From the NCBI GenBank assembly GCA_002794775.1, contig NBAY01000155.1:1-42487 (forward strand): a stretch of 42,487 bases of DNA. Direction: 5' to 3'. Positions 29,883 to 41,712 of this stretch are shown here, in pieces. This DNA comes from Porodaedalea pini. Its lineage: Eukaryota; Basidiomycota; Agaricomycetes; Hymenochaetales; Hymenochaetaceae. The notes beneath the pieces are model-generated. The model worked only from the letters and a program-made list of their open reading frames with translations, did no database searches and was not told where the DNA came from. The position numbers and the translations under genes are program-made. The first letter of the stretch is position 1; each line of letters begins with the position of its first letter.

Positions 29883-31667
29883 TTGGAGAAAGAACTACCC
29901 CCACCAGCACCGCCACCAACTCCAGAAGGAATGGTGCCTGTTGCAATATTGAGAATTGCCGATCCCTACCCGGAAACTTGCCCTTCTACCCCAGAACAAC
30001 CAGGAAGAACACCAACTCCACCCCCAAGAATACCTACACCAGCTCTGCCGAATTCCCATATTGTGGTGCCACCAATAGTCAGAGCAGTCATGGCCAATTC
30101 TGCCACACAAGGATCAAGCCAAGGGCCTTCACATGCTCCACCAACAGTACCACCAGCACAACCCATGCCGAACATAGCAAATCCTCTCCCAGACCTTGCC
30201 AAGTCCAGAAATCTCCCGATCACCAGACCAAACCCTCCAGTTCCAGGAGCAACAATGCCGAACAGACACAACAAACAAGCACCAGCAATGAACATAGATG
30301 TGGAACCAGAAGGGATCCCGCGATTCTTCGAAGAAGTCAACATATTGGGATCGAACACAGGGATCACTGAGCTACAGAAAATTAACTGGGCATGTTACTA
30401 TGCACCGGTACACAAAGAGTTACTATGGTCGACTCTCCCACAGGCACGACAAAACGATTTTGTGGCATTCAAAACAGCCGCCCTAGGCTTCTATCCAGTG
30501 GCAACGATAAGATACATGTACAGGGATCTAATCAACTTTGTCGCCAAGAACTCCAACAAAGTTTTGATGAGCACGGATGCCCTGGGAGAATATCATCGAA
30601 GCTTCATACATATTACATCATATCTGGTTCAAGAAGGAGTCATTTCAGAACTAGACCAAAAGCGGTTCTATCAAGAAGGTCTGAATCGGCTCACCAATAA
30701 GCATCTTGAACAACAGCTTTGGTTGGTTGACTTTCGACACCCAGCAGGCATCCCCTGGGATATACCGGTTCTGTACAATGAGCTCGACCGACTTATAGCA
30801 GGAGGAGTCCTGGTGACTGGCCCCGGTGTGCAGCAAGGCTATGCAGTACCACAGTATGGAACATTCAGGATACCCGCAGCACCTCCATACTTTACTCAGC
30901 AACATGTCGCCGCAGCATCCGGACCATATACTCCGACCCCCATCAAACGAGAGGACTCAGAACTAAGCCTGCTCACACGTATGGTATCGGACTTACAAGC
31001 AGAAGTAAGGGATCTCCGGGGCGAAAGGAAGGAGGATTATCAAAGGTGAGACTATGAGGATCAGTACGCCCGAGAATGGCCATATGCCCCTAACGAACCA
31101 CGGGATTACCAATGACCTGACAATTATGGATGACCACACAAAGAGTACAGGGCACCACCAAGAGGCCCACCTCCAGCCAGAAATATGCAGGTAAGGAATA
31201 CGGGACCCTGAATGTGTGCAATGTGCCACAGCACCGCACACCTATTCAGAGACTGTACGATCAGGGACATGCTACTGAACCAGCGACTATTGGCCTTGGA
31301 TGTGCAAGGATTTGTTGTGATGCCAGGAGGAACACGACTGCCACCAGGACCTCAAGGCTCCTCTCTACTGGATCAAATGAATTTGTACTACCGAGACCAC
31401 CCGAATGAAGTCCCTCCCAGAACGACTCTTCCAGTCGATATGACAGCACTACGAGACCCACCACCACACCAAATGGTGAACTTGTTTGATACGTACTATC
31501 CTGCCATATCAGGACCAAGTATGTATACGCCGACCCAGCCATGTAAGGAGGAAGCCCATATTGAAGAAATCCAGGACAAATATGTAGGGGAAGGAAGGAA
31601 GGAAGGTTCAACGATACGGCAAATTCTCACAACCAGCAGAGACAATTGGCAAGACTGGCAAATATAG
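29883..31667 (+). pseudogene. gag: Gag of element E copy 2 (four in-frame TGA codons)
   Basis: One frame runs from ATG 29883 to TAG 31665-31667, 594 codons. Residues 1-130 are Pro-rich. Residues about 140-300 hold the gag fold region (PRFFEEVN, LQKINWACYYAPVHKELLW, YPVATIRYMYRDLINFV). A CCHC zinc knuckle, CAMCHSTAHLFRDC, lies near residue 445. The frame is broken only by TGA at about 31047, 31114, 31129 and 31209. A TGA sits directly before the knuckle. The protease frame follows one base back. In a live element this protein would form the particle; here a ribosome would stop after 388 residues. Confidence 0.85.
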
Positions 31668-32630
31668 GAAAAGTCAACTCTCCTTCACCTAAGTGTATGA
31701 TGAAACCAACAAAAGAACAAGAGGGACGTGAACCAGCTATGGACTTGGGCGTACCGGAAACTGAAACAGACAAAGGAAAGGAGAAAGAATTGGCCGAGCC
31801 CAGAACAATTGAAGAAACAATACCAGACTATCTACCACCGAGCAAGCCTATGCAAGTCCATGTAGCACCACCACGGGAAAGGACAGAACCAAAGCCTGGA
31901 CATCCCAACCCAACAGTAGACATACAGAGGCCTCAGTTCAAATACAGCACACCGGCTAACGACCCCGCAATGGTCGATGCAGTGTTTCGCTGATTCTTGG
32001 ATTCCACGGTGTCAATATCAGGTCGAGAATTGTTGGCAACCTTGCCAGAAGTCAGACAAAAGTGCAAGGATATGATAACGGCAAAGTGAAGTCCAATAAA
32101 CCTTGAAGATGAAGGCATGGCCATGTACTCAGTAGGACCCAGGCCAGGATCACCAGATGAGACAACAGAAAGGGAACCAGTCGCACCAGCAACTGTACCA
32201 ATTCGAGTTGTCAATGTATGGCTGGACAGAAAAGTCGAGGTAGAAGGACTACTCGACACTGGAGCTTCATTCATCAGACTCTCACAGGACGTGTGGAAAC
32301 ATCTAGGATCGCCAACTCTGAACAACGAACGAATCACTATTGAAACAGCAGATGCGTCTAGGACCCAATCACTCGGACTAATACCACGACTCAGGATAGG
32401 ACTCAGAGGATTCTTGGTACTTGTACAAGCACAAGTCGTACATCCAGCACCGTTCGATATCCTACTCAGCTGACCATTCCTCGCACACTGCAAGGCTCGG
32501 CTCATGGATATAGACATTGACAACCAGGTACTGGAACTAATCCACCTGGTAATGGAAGAAGATATAACAGTTCCGACCTGAGAACAAACACGACAAAAGC
32601 CATCAGCGAAGGAGGATGAGGATTTTTGAT
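31646..32630 (+). pseudogene. Protease region of element E copy 2
   Basis: The frame is -1 relative to gag. A hydrophilic linker precedes the aspartic protease core, VEGLLDTGASFIRLSQDVW, at about 32240-32300, with the DTG catalytic triad intact. In-frame TGA codons are at about 31991, 32086, 32471 and 32578. Near 32620 the coding frame shifts by one base into the RT frame. The protease would cut gag and pol; this copy is broken. Confidence 0.8.
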
Positions 32631-32688
32631 AGTCAATGAATCAGTATCAAATTGACGAGATGAACTAGAAACACAACCGTGTTATACT

Positions 32689-33357
32689 ATGGATACCCCG
32701 GAGTCAAACGCAGTACATATTTCTTTTGACAGGCAGTCTATTGAAATCACCATCACGGAAAAAGGAGGCATAAAAACAAAACAAAATATGGAAAACAACA
32801 AAACCCGAACAAACAATGCAACAGGACTATTCTCTATTAATCACCCTTATGATAATGAATCTCTAATTCCTCAAACAAGTCAAACTCGCCGAACAACTCA
32901 GCCTTTCTACAAATACAAGAAGGTCGCTGATTGTATAAAGCCGGTTCCAACCACACTCCCTGAAGAATACCAAATCACCAGAACGCTGCACCCCGATCCT
33001 CTAAAAGACCTTCCAGAACTACCAACCCATCTGCCACCATTCTCACCTGGGAAGCAACTCACACATGAACAATACGATGAAATGGACATAGACCCAGCCA
33101 GATTCCTACTCCCTGACGAAAAGGATCTCGCATGGTGGGTTATTCAGACACAGGAAATGGCTTTCACATGGGATGAAACAGAAAAGGGTGCACTCGACTA
33201 CGACTACTTCGCTCCAGTTCTTATCCCAACCATTGAACATATTCCATGGGTACTGAAGAATATTCCCATCCCACTGGGGATATTTAACAAGGTCGTCACA
33301 ATCATCAAAGACAAAATCATGTCCGGTGTATACGAACCATCAAACTTGTCGTACCGA
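32689..33357 (+). pseudogene. Pol of element E copy 2: pre-RT linker and RT N-terminus
   Basis: The frame is open from ATG 32689 and slightly upstream. The linker is charged. RT begins with PIPLGIFNKVVTIIKDKI and MSGVYEPSNLSYR, matching the start of the RT palm/fingers in this element class. It is interrupted at 33357 by solo LTR B1; the frame is recovered at 34458 once B1 and one CCGA are removed. Confidence 0.85.
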
Positions 33358-34453
33358 TGTAACACCAACCGGTTCGTTGGGCACAGAACGAGTGGAGCAC
33401 ACGCAATGTACGTCATGAAGTTGAAGAGCCTCGACTCGGCAATCAAGCAAAGTGGTACACCCGAATCGGCAGTGATTACCTGAACACGGAACGCACGCAA
33501 TGACCAGATCGCACGCATCAGCTACTCGGACCAACCCCGGTGCACTTATCTGTGCACGTGTCCACTCGACCCTGCCAAAGGTTCGTTCATTTGCCTTTGT
33601 CTAACAAACATGCGGCAGCCCGGCATTGGTCGTTCCGGCTCCGTACAAAGGGTCCCGAAGCTCACCGATGCTACACCAAGTCAACACGTGCCATCCCCGC
33701 CTTTCAGTAGTTCGGATTGTGGAGCCGCTCAAAGGAACACTCAGGAGGCTCAGTGGTAGGAAAATAGAGGACTCGTCTTATTTTATTTTGCCTTTCATGT
33801 TTACACAGGACACTTGTTTAGTATTTATAGAGCGCCAAATGTTGTAGATAGAACAGCAATTCCACCCCCAAGTTTCAATGCCTAACTTCATGTGTTATCT
33901 CTCAGGACTGTCTCTAGGTACGCCTCAGTGCCTCAGTGACTTGAATCGCTCACCTCGACTTCATTTTATTCACATTGCGCCTGTTGTGCTCGTTCCATCT
34001 GTTCTGTCCTTACCTTGTTTCGCTTCATTCTTGTTATCTCGACTTCGATTCCCTCTCATCTCTTATCTTCTGAATTAAGTCCCATATCTTGCCCCACTCT
34101 CTGGTACTCCAGCCGACGTCTGTTGAGCACAGGGACCAGCTGTCCATCCCAAGGACAATCCTGCTCCGAGAAGTCGCACTAGTATTAGCGCATCTCCGTG
34201 TCTTCCGACACAGCCACCGACAATCCCCCACACATCTCGAGTGCTCCGCCAGCGCTACACTTAGAACACTTCCCTACTAGTACGCTTCGCCGATTCCGTT
34301 GCCCCTGACACACCAGAACGCACGCAACCCAAATCCTGCAATCTGGAACCCACGGAACTCGACCGGAACGAGGGTATTGACCCACTAGACACGTCTCCCT
34401 CAAACTCAATCATCTGATTCCTATTCACTAACAACCGGAACTCAGTATTATCA
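33358..34453 (+). mobile_element. Solo LTR, family B (B1), 1096 bp
   Basis: The ends are TGTAACACC and GTATTATCA. The 4-bp duplication CCGA is at 33354-33357 and 34454-34457. Excising it restores the RT reading. GTATTTATAG in the middle is TATA-like. It is the same length as B2 once A2 is removed. No internal region is present. The ACGC site used by A2 in the B2 copy is uninterrupted here (33513-33516). Confidence 0.93.
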
Positions 34454-34457
34454 CCGA

Positions 34458-37241
34458 TCCAGGTGGTTCTGAGTAGTAAAGAAGGACAGAAAGTCGCTGA
34501 GAATAGTCCACGACCTTCAACCGCTAAACACAGTCACAATACGAGATCCATTGGTACCGTATCCAACAGAACACATCGCTGAGTCTTTCGGTGGCCGATC
34601 CTGCTATACAACCTTGGACTTATTCATAGCATTCGACCAAAGGAAACTTGCCATATGAAGTAGGGACATAATGACATTCCAGACGCCACCAGGAGCATTC
34701 CGACTCACATCGATTCCCATGGGGTATACGAACTCCCAGAAAATCATGCACACCGATGTCACATTCATCCTGAAGGACGAAATCCCAGACGTGGTGTTCC
34801 CATACATTGACGATGTACCCATAAAAGGACCAGCTACACGATATGAGCTACAGGATGGATCATACGAGACCATCCCTGAAAATTCAGGAATCTGCCAATT
34901 CATATGGGAACACCTAAATGATGTCAACCGAGTCCTCCAAAGGTTCAAAGTGGTTGGAACGACTCTGTCTGGGAAAAAGTTGGTACTCGCTGCACCCAAA
35001 GCTGTGATAGTCGGCCATACCTGCAACTACTCAGGATGAGTCCCAGATGAAGCACGAGTCCAAAAAGTCATTGACTGGCCTCCTTGTGAAGACATTACCA
35101 ATGTCCGAATGTTCCTTGGGACTGCAGGAGTTCTCAGGCATTTTATCAATGACTTTGCTCAGTTGGCATATGATCTGAACCGACTCACTGGAAAGGACAT
35201 CCCCTTCTCATTCGGAAAACTCGAACAGCGATTGATGGAACAACTTAAGAAGGCAGTCGCTGAATCTGGAGCCATCAGGCCGATCAACTACAAATGCGGG
35301 AGACCGGTCCACCTTTGTGTAGATTTGTCTATTTGAGGATACAGAGCAATTCTCCTACAGATCGGAGAAAATGATGAACAATTCCCAGCCCATTTTATGT
35401 CTGCAACCTGGAACGAGAGGGAACAGAACTACTCACAGCCAAAAGTAGAACTGTTTGGCCTCATGAGGGCCCTCCATGATGCACGAATCTACTTAATAGG
35501 ACTGGACCACTTCTACATTGAAGTTGATGCCAAGTACATTAAAGGCATGATCAACAACCCAGATATCCAGCCAAATGTGACAATCAACTGGTGGATCGCT
35601 GGAATCTTATTGTTCCACTTCATGATTATCCATGTACCAGGCACTCGGCATACAGGCCCAGATGGACTCAGTTGACGAAAGCGAGCAGATACCGACCCTC
35701 CAGACAACGAAAACTATGAGGAATGGATCGACAACCAGTATGCTTTCATATTTGTAGCATACACTGGAGACATTCCTCCCGCTGCCGACCCTCCCACCAT
35801 TCCCTGGACAGCTGCAGCAGAATTGGCTGATCAAGAGTTGATAAAAATCAAGGAGTTTCTCAGCAACCCAAAGAAACCAGAAGACATGACAGACAACAAA
35901 TTTTGACACTTTGTAACAAAGGCAACTCTGTTTTTCGTCGCAGATGGACAACTCTGGAGGAAACAATACTCGGGACCACACCAACTCATACTCACACGAG
36001 ATTGCCGATTCTCAGTCATGCAGTCAGCACACAACGACCTGGGACACAAAGGATTCTTTTCAGTACAACTACAAATCCATGATCAATTTTGGTGGCCCAT
36101 GATGAGTTCCGACATACATTGGTTCCTGAAGACCTGTCACTTGTGCCAGACTCAGCAATTCACTCACGTACGAATCCTGCCAAATGTCCCAACACCAGCG
36201 CCACTATTCACCAGGGTACACATAGATGTGATGCTCATGCCCAAATCAGGGGGATTCAGGTATATCATCCAGGCAAGAGACTCGCTCACAGGCTACCTGG
36301 AATTCTGACTCTTACGTGCTGATAACTTGAGATCGATCGCCAACTTCATATTTCAAGACATCATATGTCGATGGGGTTACAAACACGAGATCGTATCAGA
36401 CAATGGTCCATCATTCGATGGCAAAGTAATCAAGATGTTGGCAAGATACGGAGTCCACAATATCCGAATCTCCCCCTATAACTCAAGAGCAAATGGAATC
36501 GTAGAGCAGCACCACAGGGACCTTTGGGAAACACTGATGAAACTTGCTGGGAACGACAAAGCTCGATGGTCACAACACGCATACCATGCCATATGGGCGG
36601 AGAGGATCATGATTCAGAAAGCAATGGGATATTCGCCATACTACATGGTCCATGGAGTCCAGCCAATTCTTCCATTCGACCTGGCCGAACAAATGTACAT
36701 GTCACCAGTATATACATTGAAGGTATCACAAGCAGAACTACTCGCTGCATGGGCAAGGGCACTCCAGCGTCGACCAGAAGACTTGAAATGAGTACACTCG
36801 GCAGTCATGTGTGCTCGCTTCAAATCAATCCAGCAATTCGAAAAACACTACCAAAACACGATCCGAGACTACGACTTTGGCCCTGGAGCCCTGGTTCTGG
36901 TTTGAAACTCACGAATCGACATGGAACTGAGCCAGAAAGCCAAACCCAAATACCTTGGACCTATGGTAGTCATTCGCCAAACAACTGGAGGATCGTACAT
37001 ACTCGCAGAACTCATGGGCGCAGTCTCGGCACTACGATACATGGCATTCAGAGTCATCCCGTACCACCCCTGAGCAAACATATCAACCCCAGTCACCCAG
37101 ATAGTGGAGCAAACCAACTCAGAACTCGACGATCTAGCCAACAAACATTCAAAAATTGAAGGGGAGGAGCTCAGTGCCAAGGATCGGCCACAACCAACAG
37201 AAATCCTCGACACCAACTCTGGAACCAAATCTGAATCATGA
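34458..37241 (+). pseudogene. Pol of element E copy 2: RT, RNase H, integrase (frame intact, ten TGA stops)
   Basis: One frame runs 34458-37241, in phase with 32689-33357. RT: LRIVHDLQPLN, TTLDLFIAFD, and the catalytic YIDDVPIKGP near 34803. RNase H: WNEREQNYSQPKVELF, LIGLDHFYIEVDAKYI, PGTRHTGPDGLS. Integrase: HNDLGH and CHLC finger near 36030-36145, HIDVM, SDNGPSFDG and IVEQHH for the DDE triad. Internal stops, all TGA: 34470, 34656, 35037, 35334, 35673, 35904, 36306, 36789, 36903, 37071. No TAA, TAG or frameshift is seen. At 36789, 36903 and 37071 copy 1 has CGA. I infer C-to-T decay at CpG. The final stop is TGA 37239-37241. Confidence 0.92.
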
Positions 37242-37458
37242 TACCCCTCATTCTCCTTAATATTCATACTCATGCTGTCTCCTTTCACACACTGAACCCC
37301 TACTCTCAAACTTCGAAACCACAAAATCCATGAAAAACAATACTGTATTGAGCCTTGAAGGAAAAAGCTGAGTCTTATACTTTCATCATAAAGCACAGTG
37401 TAACGCGGTACCAACCATAGACTAAATTCATCCTAATAAATAACACCCAATCTACTCT
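37242..37458. other. Convergent spacer between pol and the antisense gene (E copy 2)
   Basis: This 217-bp AT-rich sequence has no ORF and is equivalent to 2241-2454. Confidence 0.6.
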
Positions 37459-38208
37459 CTATTTCCTCCCTTTTCCTTTTCCTTTCCTCTTCTTCTCCTT
37501 TTCCTCTTTCTCCTCCTGTTCCTGAATGGTCTGATAGTTAATAAAAGATTCCTTGTCAAGGAACGGCATAGGCGGCATCCAATCCTCAACCTCCTCGTAT
37601 TCACCGAGACAATGCGTAAGCTCCTCGACATGAGCCTCATATGCCTCAAGACAATGACAGATGGCAGCCTGGCATTTGCGAATTGACACACAAGACTCAG
37701 CAACATTCCTAGCCAACGCCCCGACCAGAACGTCGATGGAAGCTGCGTCTGAGTAATCGGGCTCGTCGCCGAACTGCCAGACTGCGCCACCGATACCAAT
37801 TGGGTCCGCCATGGAGAGCGCAAGAGGAGTGAGCTGGGTACCACCATGCTGCCCGCAGAACCGATTGAAGATGCAGTGTGCCTTGTTCCACAAACAGCAA
37901 GTGCACCATTGACTCTTGGGGACACCGTCGCATGACGCGCCCGCAACAATACAAGTGTCGCAGGCGAGGGCGAACTGAACAGTCCGCCCTAGGTGTACCC
38001 CACCTCCAAGCAAATCTGGGTCTGGACCATCAGAGACGGCCTCTTTGGGCTTCACGTCTCTCGCAGAAGATGCACCTGCAGCACGTGGAACCTTGGACAG
38101 ACCAGGACAGGAAGGGCCTTTGTTGCCGCTGGATTCAACCAAAACTGGCTTTTGCTTCATCCCAGGCTTCATAGGAGGGATATTGTTCATCACCACCTCA
38201 GGACGTGC

Positions 38209-40305
38209 TGTAACACCAACTGGTTCGTTGGGCACGGAACGAGCGGAACGCATGCGATATACGTCACGAAGTCAAAGAGCCTCGACTCAGCAATTGAGCA
38301 AAGCGGTACACCCGGATCGGCGGTGATTACCCAAACACGGAACACACGCAATGACCGGATCGCACGCTGTGGAGATCCCGATGCCGCTGGCCTCGGAATC
38401 GGCTCTATTAGGTTCGACTCAACTCAGGACAGTCTTACAAGTATCCCCGACGCATTTCAGGACAGTTTCAGTGTTTGGCAGTATTAACTCGATGCATACA
38501 GCTTGGTTCTGCACCGGTGAGCCACCGAAGTCCGTTTTGGGTCACATCTGGTATTGTTCCGAGCCTCCTGAAGCTTAATTACTCATGTTCTCGAGTTATG
38601 GCTCCGAGTTCCGGCTATTTGGTGTTGTTTGGCTAGAGCCTCCGGTCTGTCTTTGTGTCCTTTGTATGCCGCTCAGAGGCTCAACCCTCTGTTGGTTATT
38701 TAAACACTCATGTAAATGTCTCAAAAATACAAGTTTAGTTCCCCTGAGTCAGTCCCAGTCTTTAGTTCTCGTCTCCGTCGCCGTTCAGTGTCGTTCCGTC
38801 CGTTCCGTCCGTTCCGTCTCGAGTCCCATTTTCGGCCAAATCTTGCTTTCGCTATATCGCCCTCAGTTCTTATCCGTTTCCCGAGCTCTCTTCAGATTCT
38901 TAATCTCGTCGAAAATCGCTTTCGAACACTGTCTTTTCTTGCACGATTCCGAGCCCGCGTCGTAGAGCTACGAAAATAGCTTTTGGTTCCGGGAGTTCCG
39001 TGCGTTCCGCCAGCTGCAACCAGTGCAACTGCTATATCTCCGTCAATTCTGCATCGCGTCTCGAGGTCTTTTCAGATTCAGAATCGTCTCGACAAATCGT
39101 TTCGATTACTGTCTTCACTGGCGAGTTTCCGAGCCCGGGTTGTCAAGATCGTAGTTGCTCTTTGTTCTCCGACCGCATTTAGGCACGTTTTGCCGGTCAT
39201 CCTTTGTACTCGTGTCCTCGAGTCGACACCTAGCCCCGAGTATTCTATTACACTTCCCCACACTTCCTGACACTATCCCCTCCATCAGACACATTAGAGT
39301 GAACCCCCAGTGGCCAAACTCAACCAGGTCCGAGTCTGCCTGTAGACCTGTACAGTCACCTTTCAACGCATCAGCTACTCGGACCAACCCCGGTGCACTT
39401 ATCTGTGCACGTGTCCTCCTGACCCTGCCAAAGGTTCGTTCATTTGCCTTTGTCTAACAAACATGTGCCAGCCCGGCATTGGTCGTTCCGGCTCCGTACA
39501 AAGGATCCCGAAGCTCACCGATGCTACACCAAGTCAACATGTGCCGTCTCCACCTTTCAGTAGTTCGGATTGTGGAGCCGCTCAAAGGAACACTCAGGAG
39601 GCTCAGTGGTAGGAAAATAGAGGACTCGTCTTATTTTATTTTGCCTTTCATGTTTACACAGGACACTTGTTTAATATTTATAGAGCGCCAAATGTTGTAG
39701 ATAGAACAGCAATTCCACCCCCAAGTTTCGATGCCTAACTTCATGTGTTATCTCTCAGGACTGTCTCTAGGTACACCTCAGTGCCTCAGTGACTCGAATC
39801 GCTCACCTCGACTTCATTTTATTCGTGTTGCGCTCGTTGCGCTCATTCCGTCCATTCCATCTTTGCCTCGTTCCACTTCGTTCTCGTTACCTCGACTTCG
39901 CTCCCTCTTGTCTCTTATCTTCTGAATTAAGTCCCATATCTTGCCCCACTCTCTGGTACTCCAGCCGACGTCTGTTGAGCACAGGGACTAGCTGTCCATC
40001 CCAAGGACAATCCCACTCCAAGAAGTCACACTAGTATTAGCGCATCTCCGTGTCTTCTGACACAGCCACCAATGATCCCCCACACATCTCGAGCGCTCTG
40101 CCGGCGCTATGCTTAGAATACTTCCCTACTAGTACGCTTCGCCGATTCCGTTGCCCCTGACACACCGGAATGCATGCAACCCGAATCCTGCAATCTGGAA
40201 CCCATGGAACTCGACCGGAACGAGGGTATTGACCCACTAGACACGTCTCCCTCGAACTCAATCATCTGATTCCCATTCACTAACAACCAGAACTCAGTAT
40301 TATCA
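38209..40305 (+). mobile_element. Solo LTR, family B (B2), with A2 nested inside
   Basis: The ends are TGTAACACC and GTATTATCA. The total is 2097 bp; subtracting A2 and its duplication leaves 1095 bp, against 1096 for B1. The uninterrupted target is visible in copy 1 (GTGC at 3201-3204). The flanks are GTGC (38205-38208) and GCAT (40306-40309), which differ only by transitions, so the original 4-bp duplication appears to have decayed. Confidence 0.88.
38368..39365 (+). mobile_element. Solo LTR, family A (A2), 998 bp, inside B2
   Basis: The ends are TGTGGAGATC and CACCTTTCA. The 4-bp duplication ACGC is at 38364-38367 and 39366-39369, with the empty site visible in B1. It is exactly the same length as A1. 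It is the youngest insertion in this nest. Confidence 0.93.
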
Positions 40306-41712
40306 GCATGCGCAAACCACCAACCTACACGGGAAACAATCAACCATGAAGATCGGGATCGGCACAGAAAAGAGAACTCGCCTTTGCCACCTCATGCTGT
40401 ACCTTTGTGGATGAGGTGCTTCCACCGACTGTCGAAGGATTGGCTTTTACAGACCCAGCCGGCACAGCCAGGAAAGGAGAGGCGGAGGTCCTGTAAGGGG
40501 GCGCAGCAGGCCTACCAGGACCTCGACGAGACACAGCACTTGCATCCGAGCCAGCCCGAGGCAATGACGTGGGAGAGACGACTTCCTTGCTTTCTGCACC
40601 CGAACACACGAGGACAGGATGAGGGCAAGGCTGACACGTACGCGACCCATGATGAGGCGAAGGTGGGACAAACTGAGTAGGCATGGAAGGGCTCGGTTTC
40701 TACAACAAATCAGCAAGTACAACACAAAAAAAAAAAAAATTACTCACAGCAGATGAAATCGGCAGAGGAGGGCCAACCATATGATAGAGCCGTCCCTGGA
40801 GCTCCTCATCGGTCACAGCAGGATACAGCATGCATAGCGACTCATGCATGCCCCTCAGTTTCGCCATGTGCTCCTCCTGTTCCCGGGCCTGTTTCACCTC
40901 CAGGAGCGCCCTATGCTCAACCCAAAATCGTGCCTCTTGCGCAGCCTGCCTGGCATGCTCAGCGTCCTCACGCACCCGACACTCTACCCTCTCCTTGGCC
41001 TCAGCGGCAGCGTGCGCACGCTCAGCAGCAATGCACTTGCGTTTATACTTACACTCGGCCACCTTCTCCTCATCAGCAATAAGGGACCAGAGACGCTTGG
41101 GCAGCGTCTCCTCGGTCGCATTCTCCACCGCCTCCTCGAACTCGGTCTGGAACACGTCCAGAAGGACGTCCATCGTGGTAAAAGAAGGGTGGGTGGCCTT
41201 TGCACACTCGGAAATGCCATCCCACATGGTAGAAAGGGAGCGCTAGAAAAGGTGTATCAGAAGCGAAAACAAGAAAACAAAAACAAGCAGCACACCCAGG
41301 TAGCCCGCACATACGCCATCACCACCTCACAACCATCCTCGCCTGACTTCTCGAGATCGTCCAACACCGAGTTGAAGTCTTCCATACGTGACAAGAACAG
41401 ATCACGCTGGACGAGACTCGGCGAAACAGACTCAGCAGGAGGGACACCAACTTCCCCGGCGGTTTCCCCCTCTTTGCCCGCTTCTACACCCAATGAGGAC
41501 GACGGCAGCTGCAATGGACATGGGAGATCCACACTGACGAGCACACCTCCCACGTCTCAGTTGCCATCATCAGGCTCCTGCAAAAGGGCCGGGGTCACTG
41601 GCACGTGATTGTCAGGCCCTAGCTTCCACCATGGCAGTGTCGAAAGTCAATTCCCATCTTTGGGAGACGCGGAGGGCCACGGGATGGGCTTGGGAGTTGT
41701 AGCAGTGTCCAT

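Larger units (their letters stand above)
37459..41712 (-). pseudogene. Antisense Zn2Cys6-like gene of element E, copy 2 (split by B2 with nested A2)
   Basis: The exon order is the same as in copy 1. Exon 1 starts at ATG 41712 and carries two TGA stops where copy 1 has CGA (GNRLST and GNRDVG). Exon 2 is uninterrupted here (about 41240-40758) and shows the full Glu/Ala/Arg-rich coiled-coil exon (FQTEFEEAVENATEE; EHARQAAQEARFWVEHRALLEV). Exon 3 lies at about 40695-40375. The last exon (about 38195-37459) keeps the spacing CX2CX6CX8CX2CX6C despite Arg-to-Gln, Cys and His changes nearby. B2 is inserted in the intron before the last exon. Persistence of the cysteine spacing supports a real zinc-binding unit. 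Function is unknown. Confidence 0.7.

Noticed and set aside
33626..33847. A 73-aa ORF (MVVPAPYKGS...) conserved in three B LTR copies (also 39479-39700 and 19170-19391 minus)
   Set aside because: It lies across the LTR core region, including the TATA-like part. Conservation is explained by the LTR being the same repeat, and there is no protein feature.
29883..37241. TGA read as an amino acid (recoding) in element E
   Set aside because: Copy 1 has CGA at three of the TGA sites, and C-to-T decay explains all of them. Passenger ORFs and D pol use normal stops.
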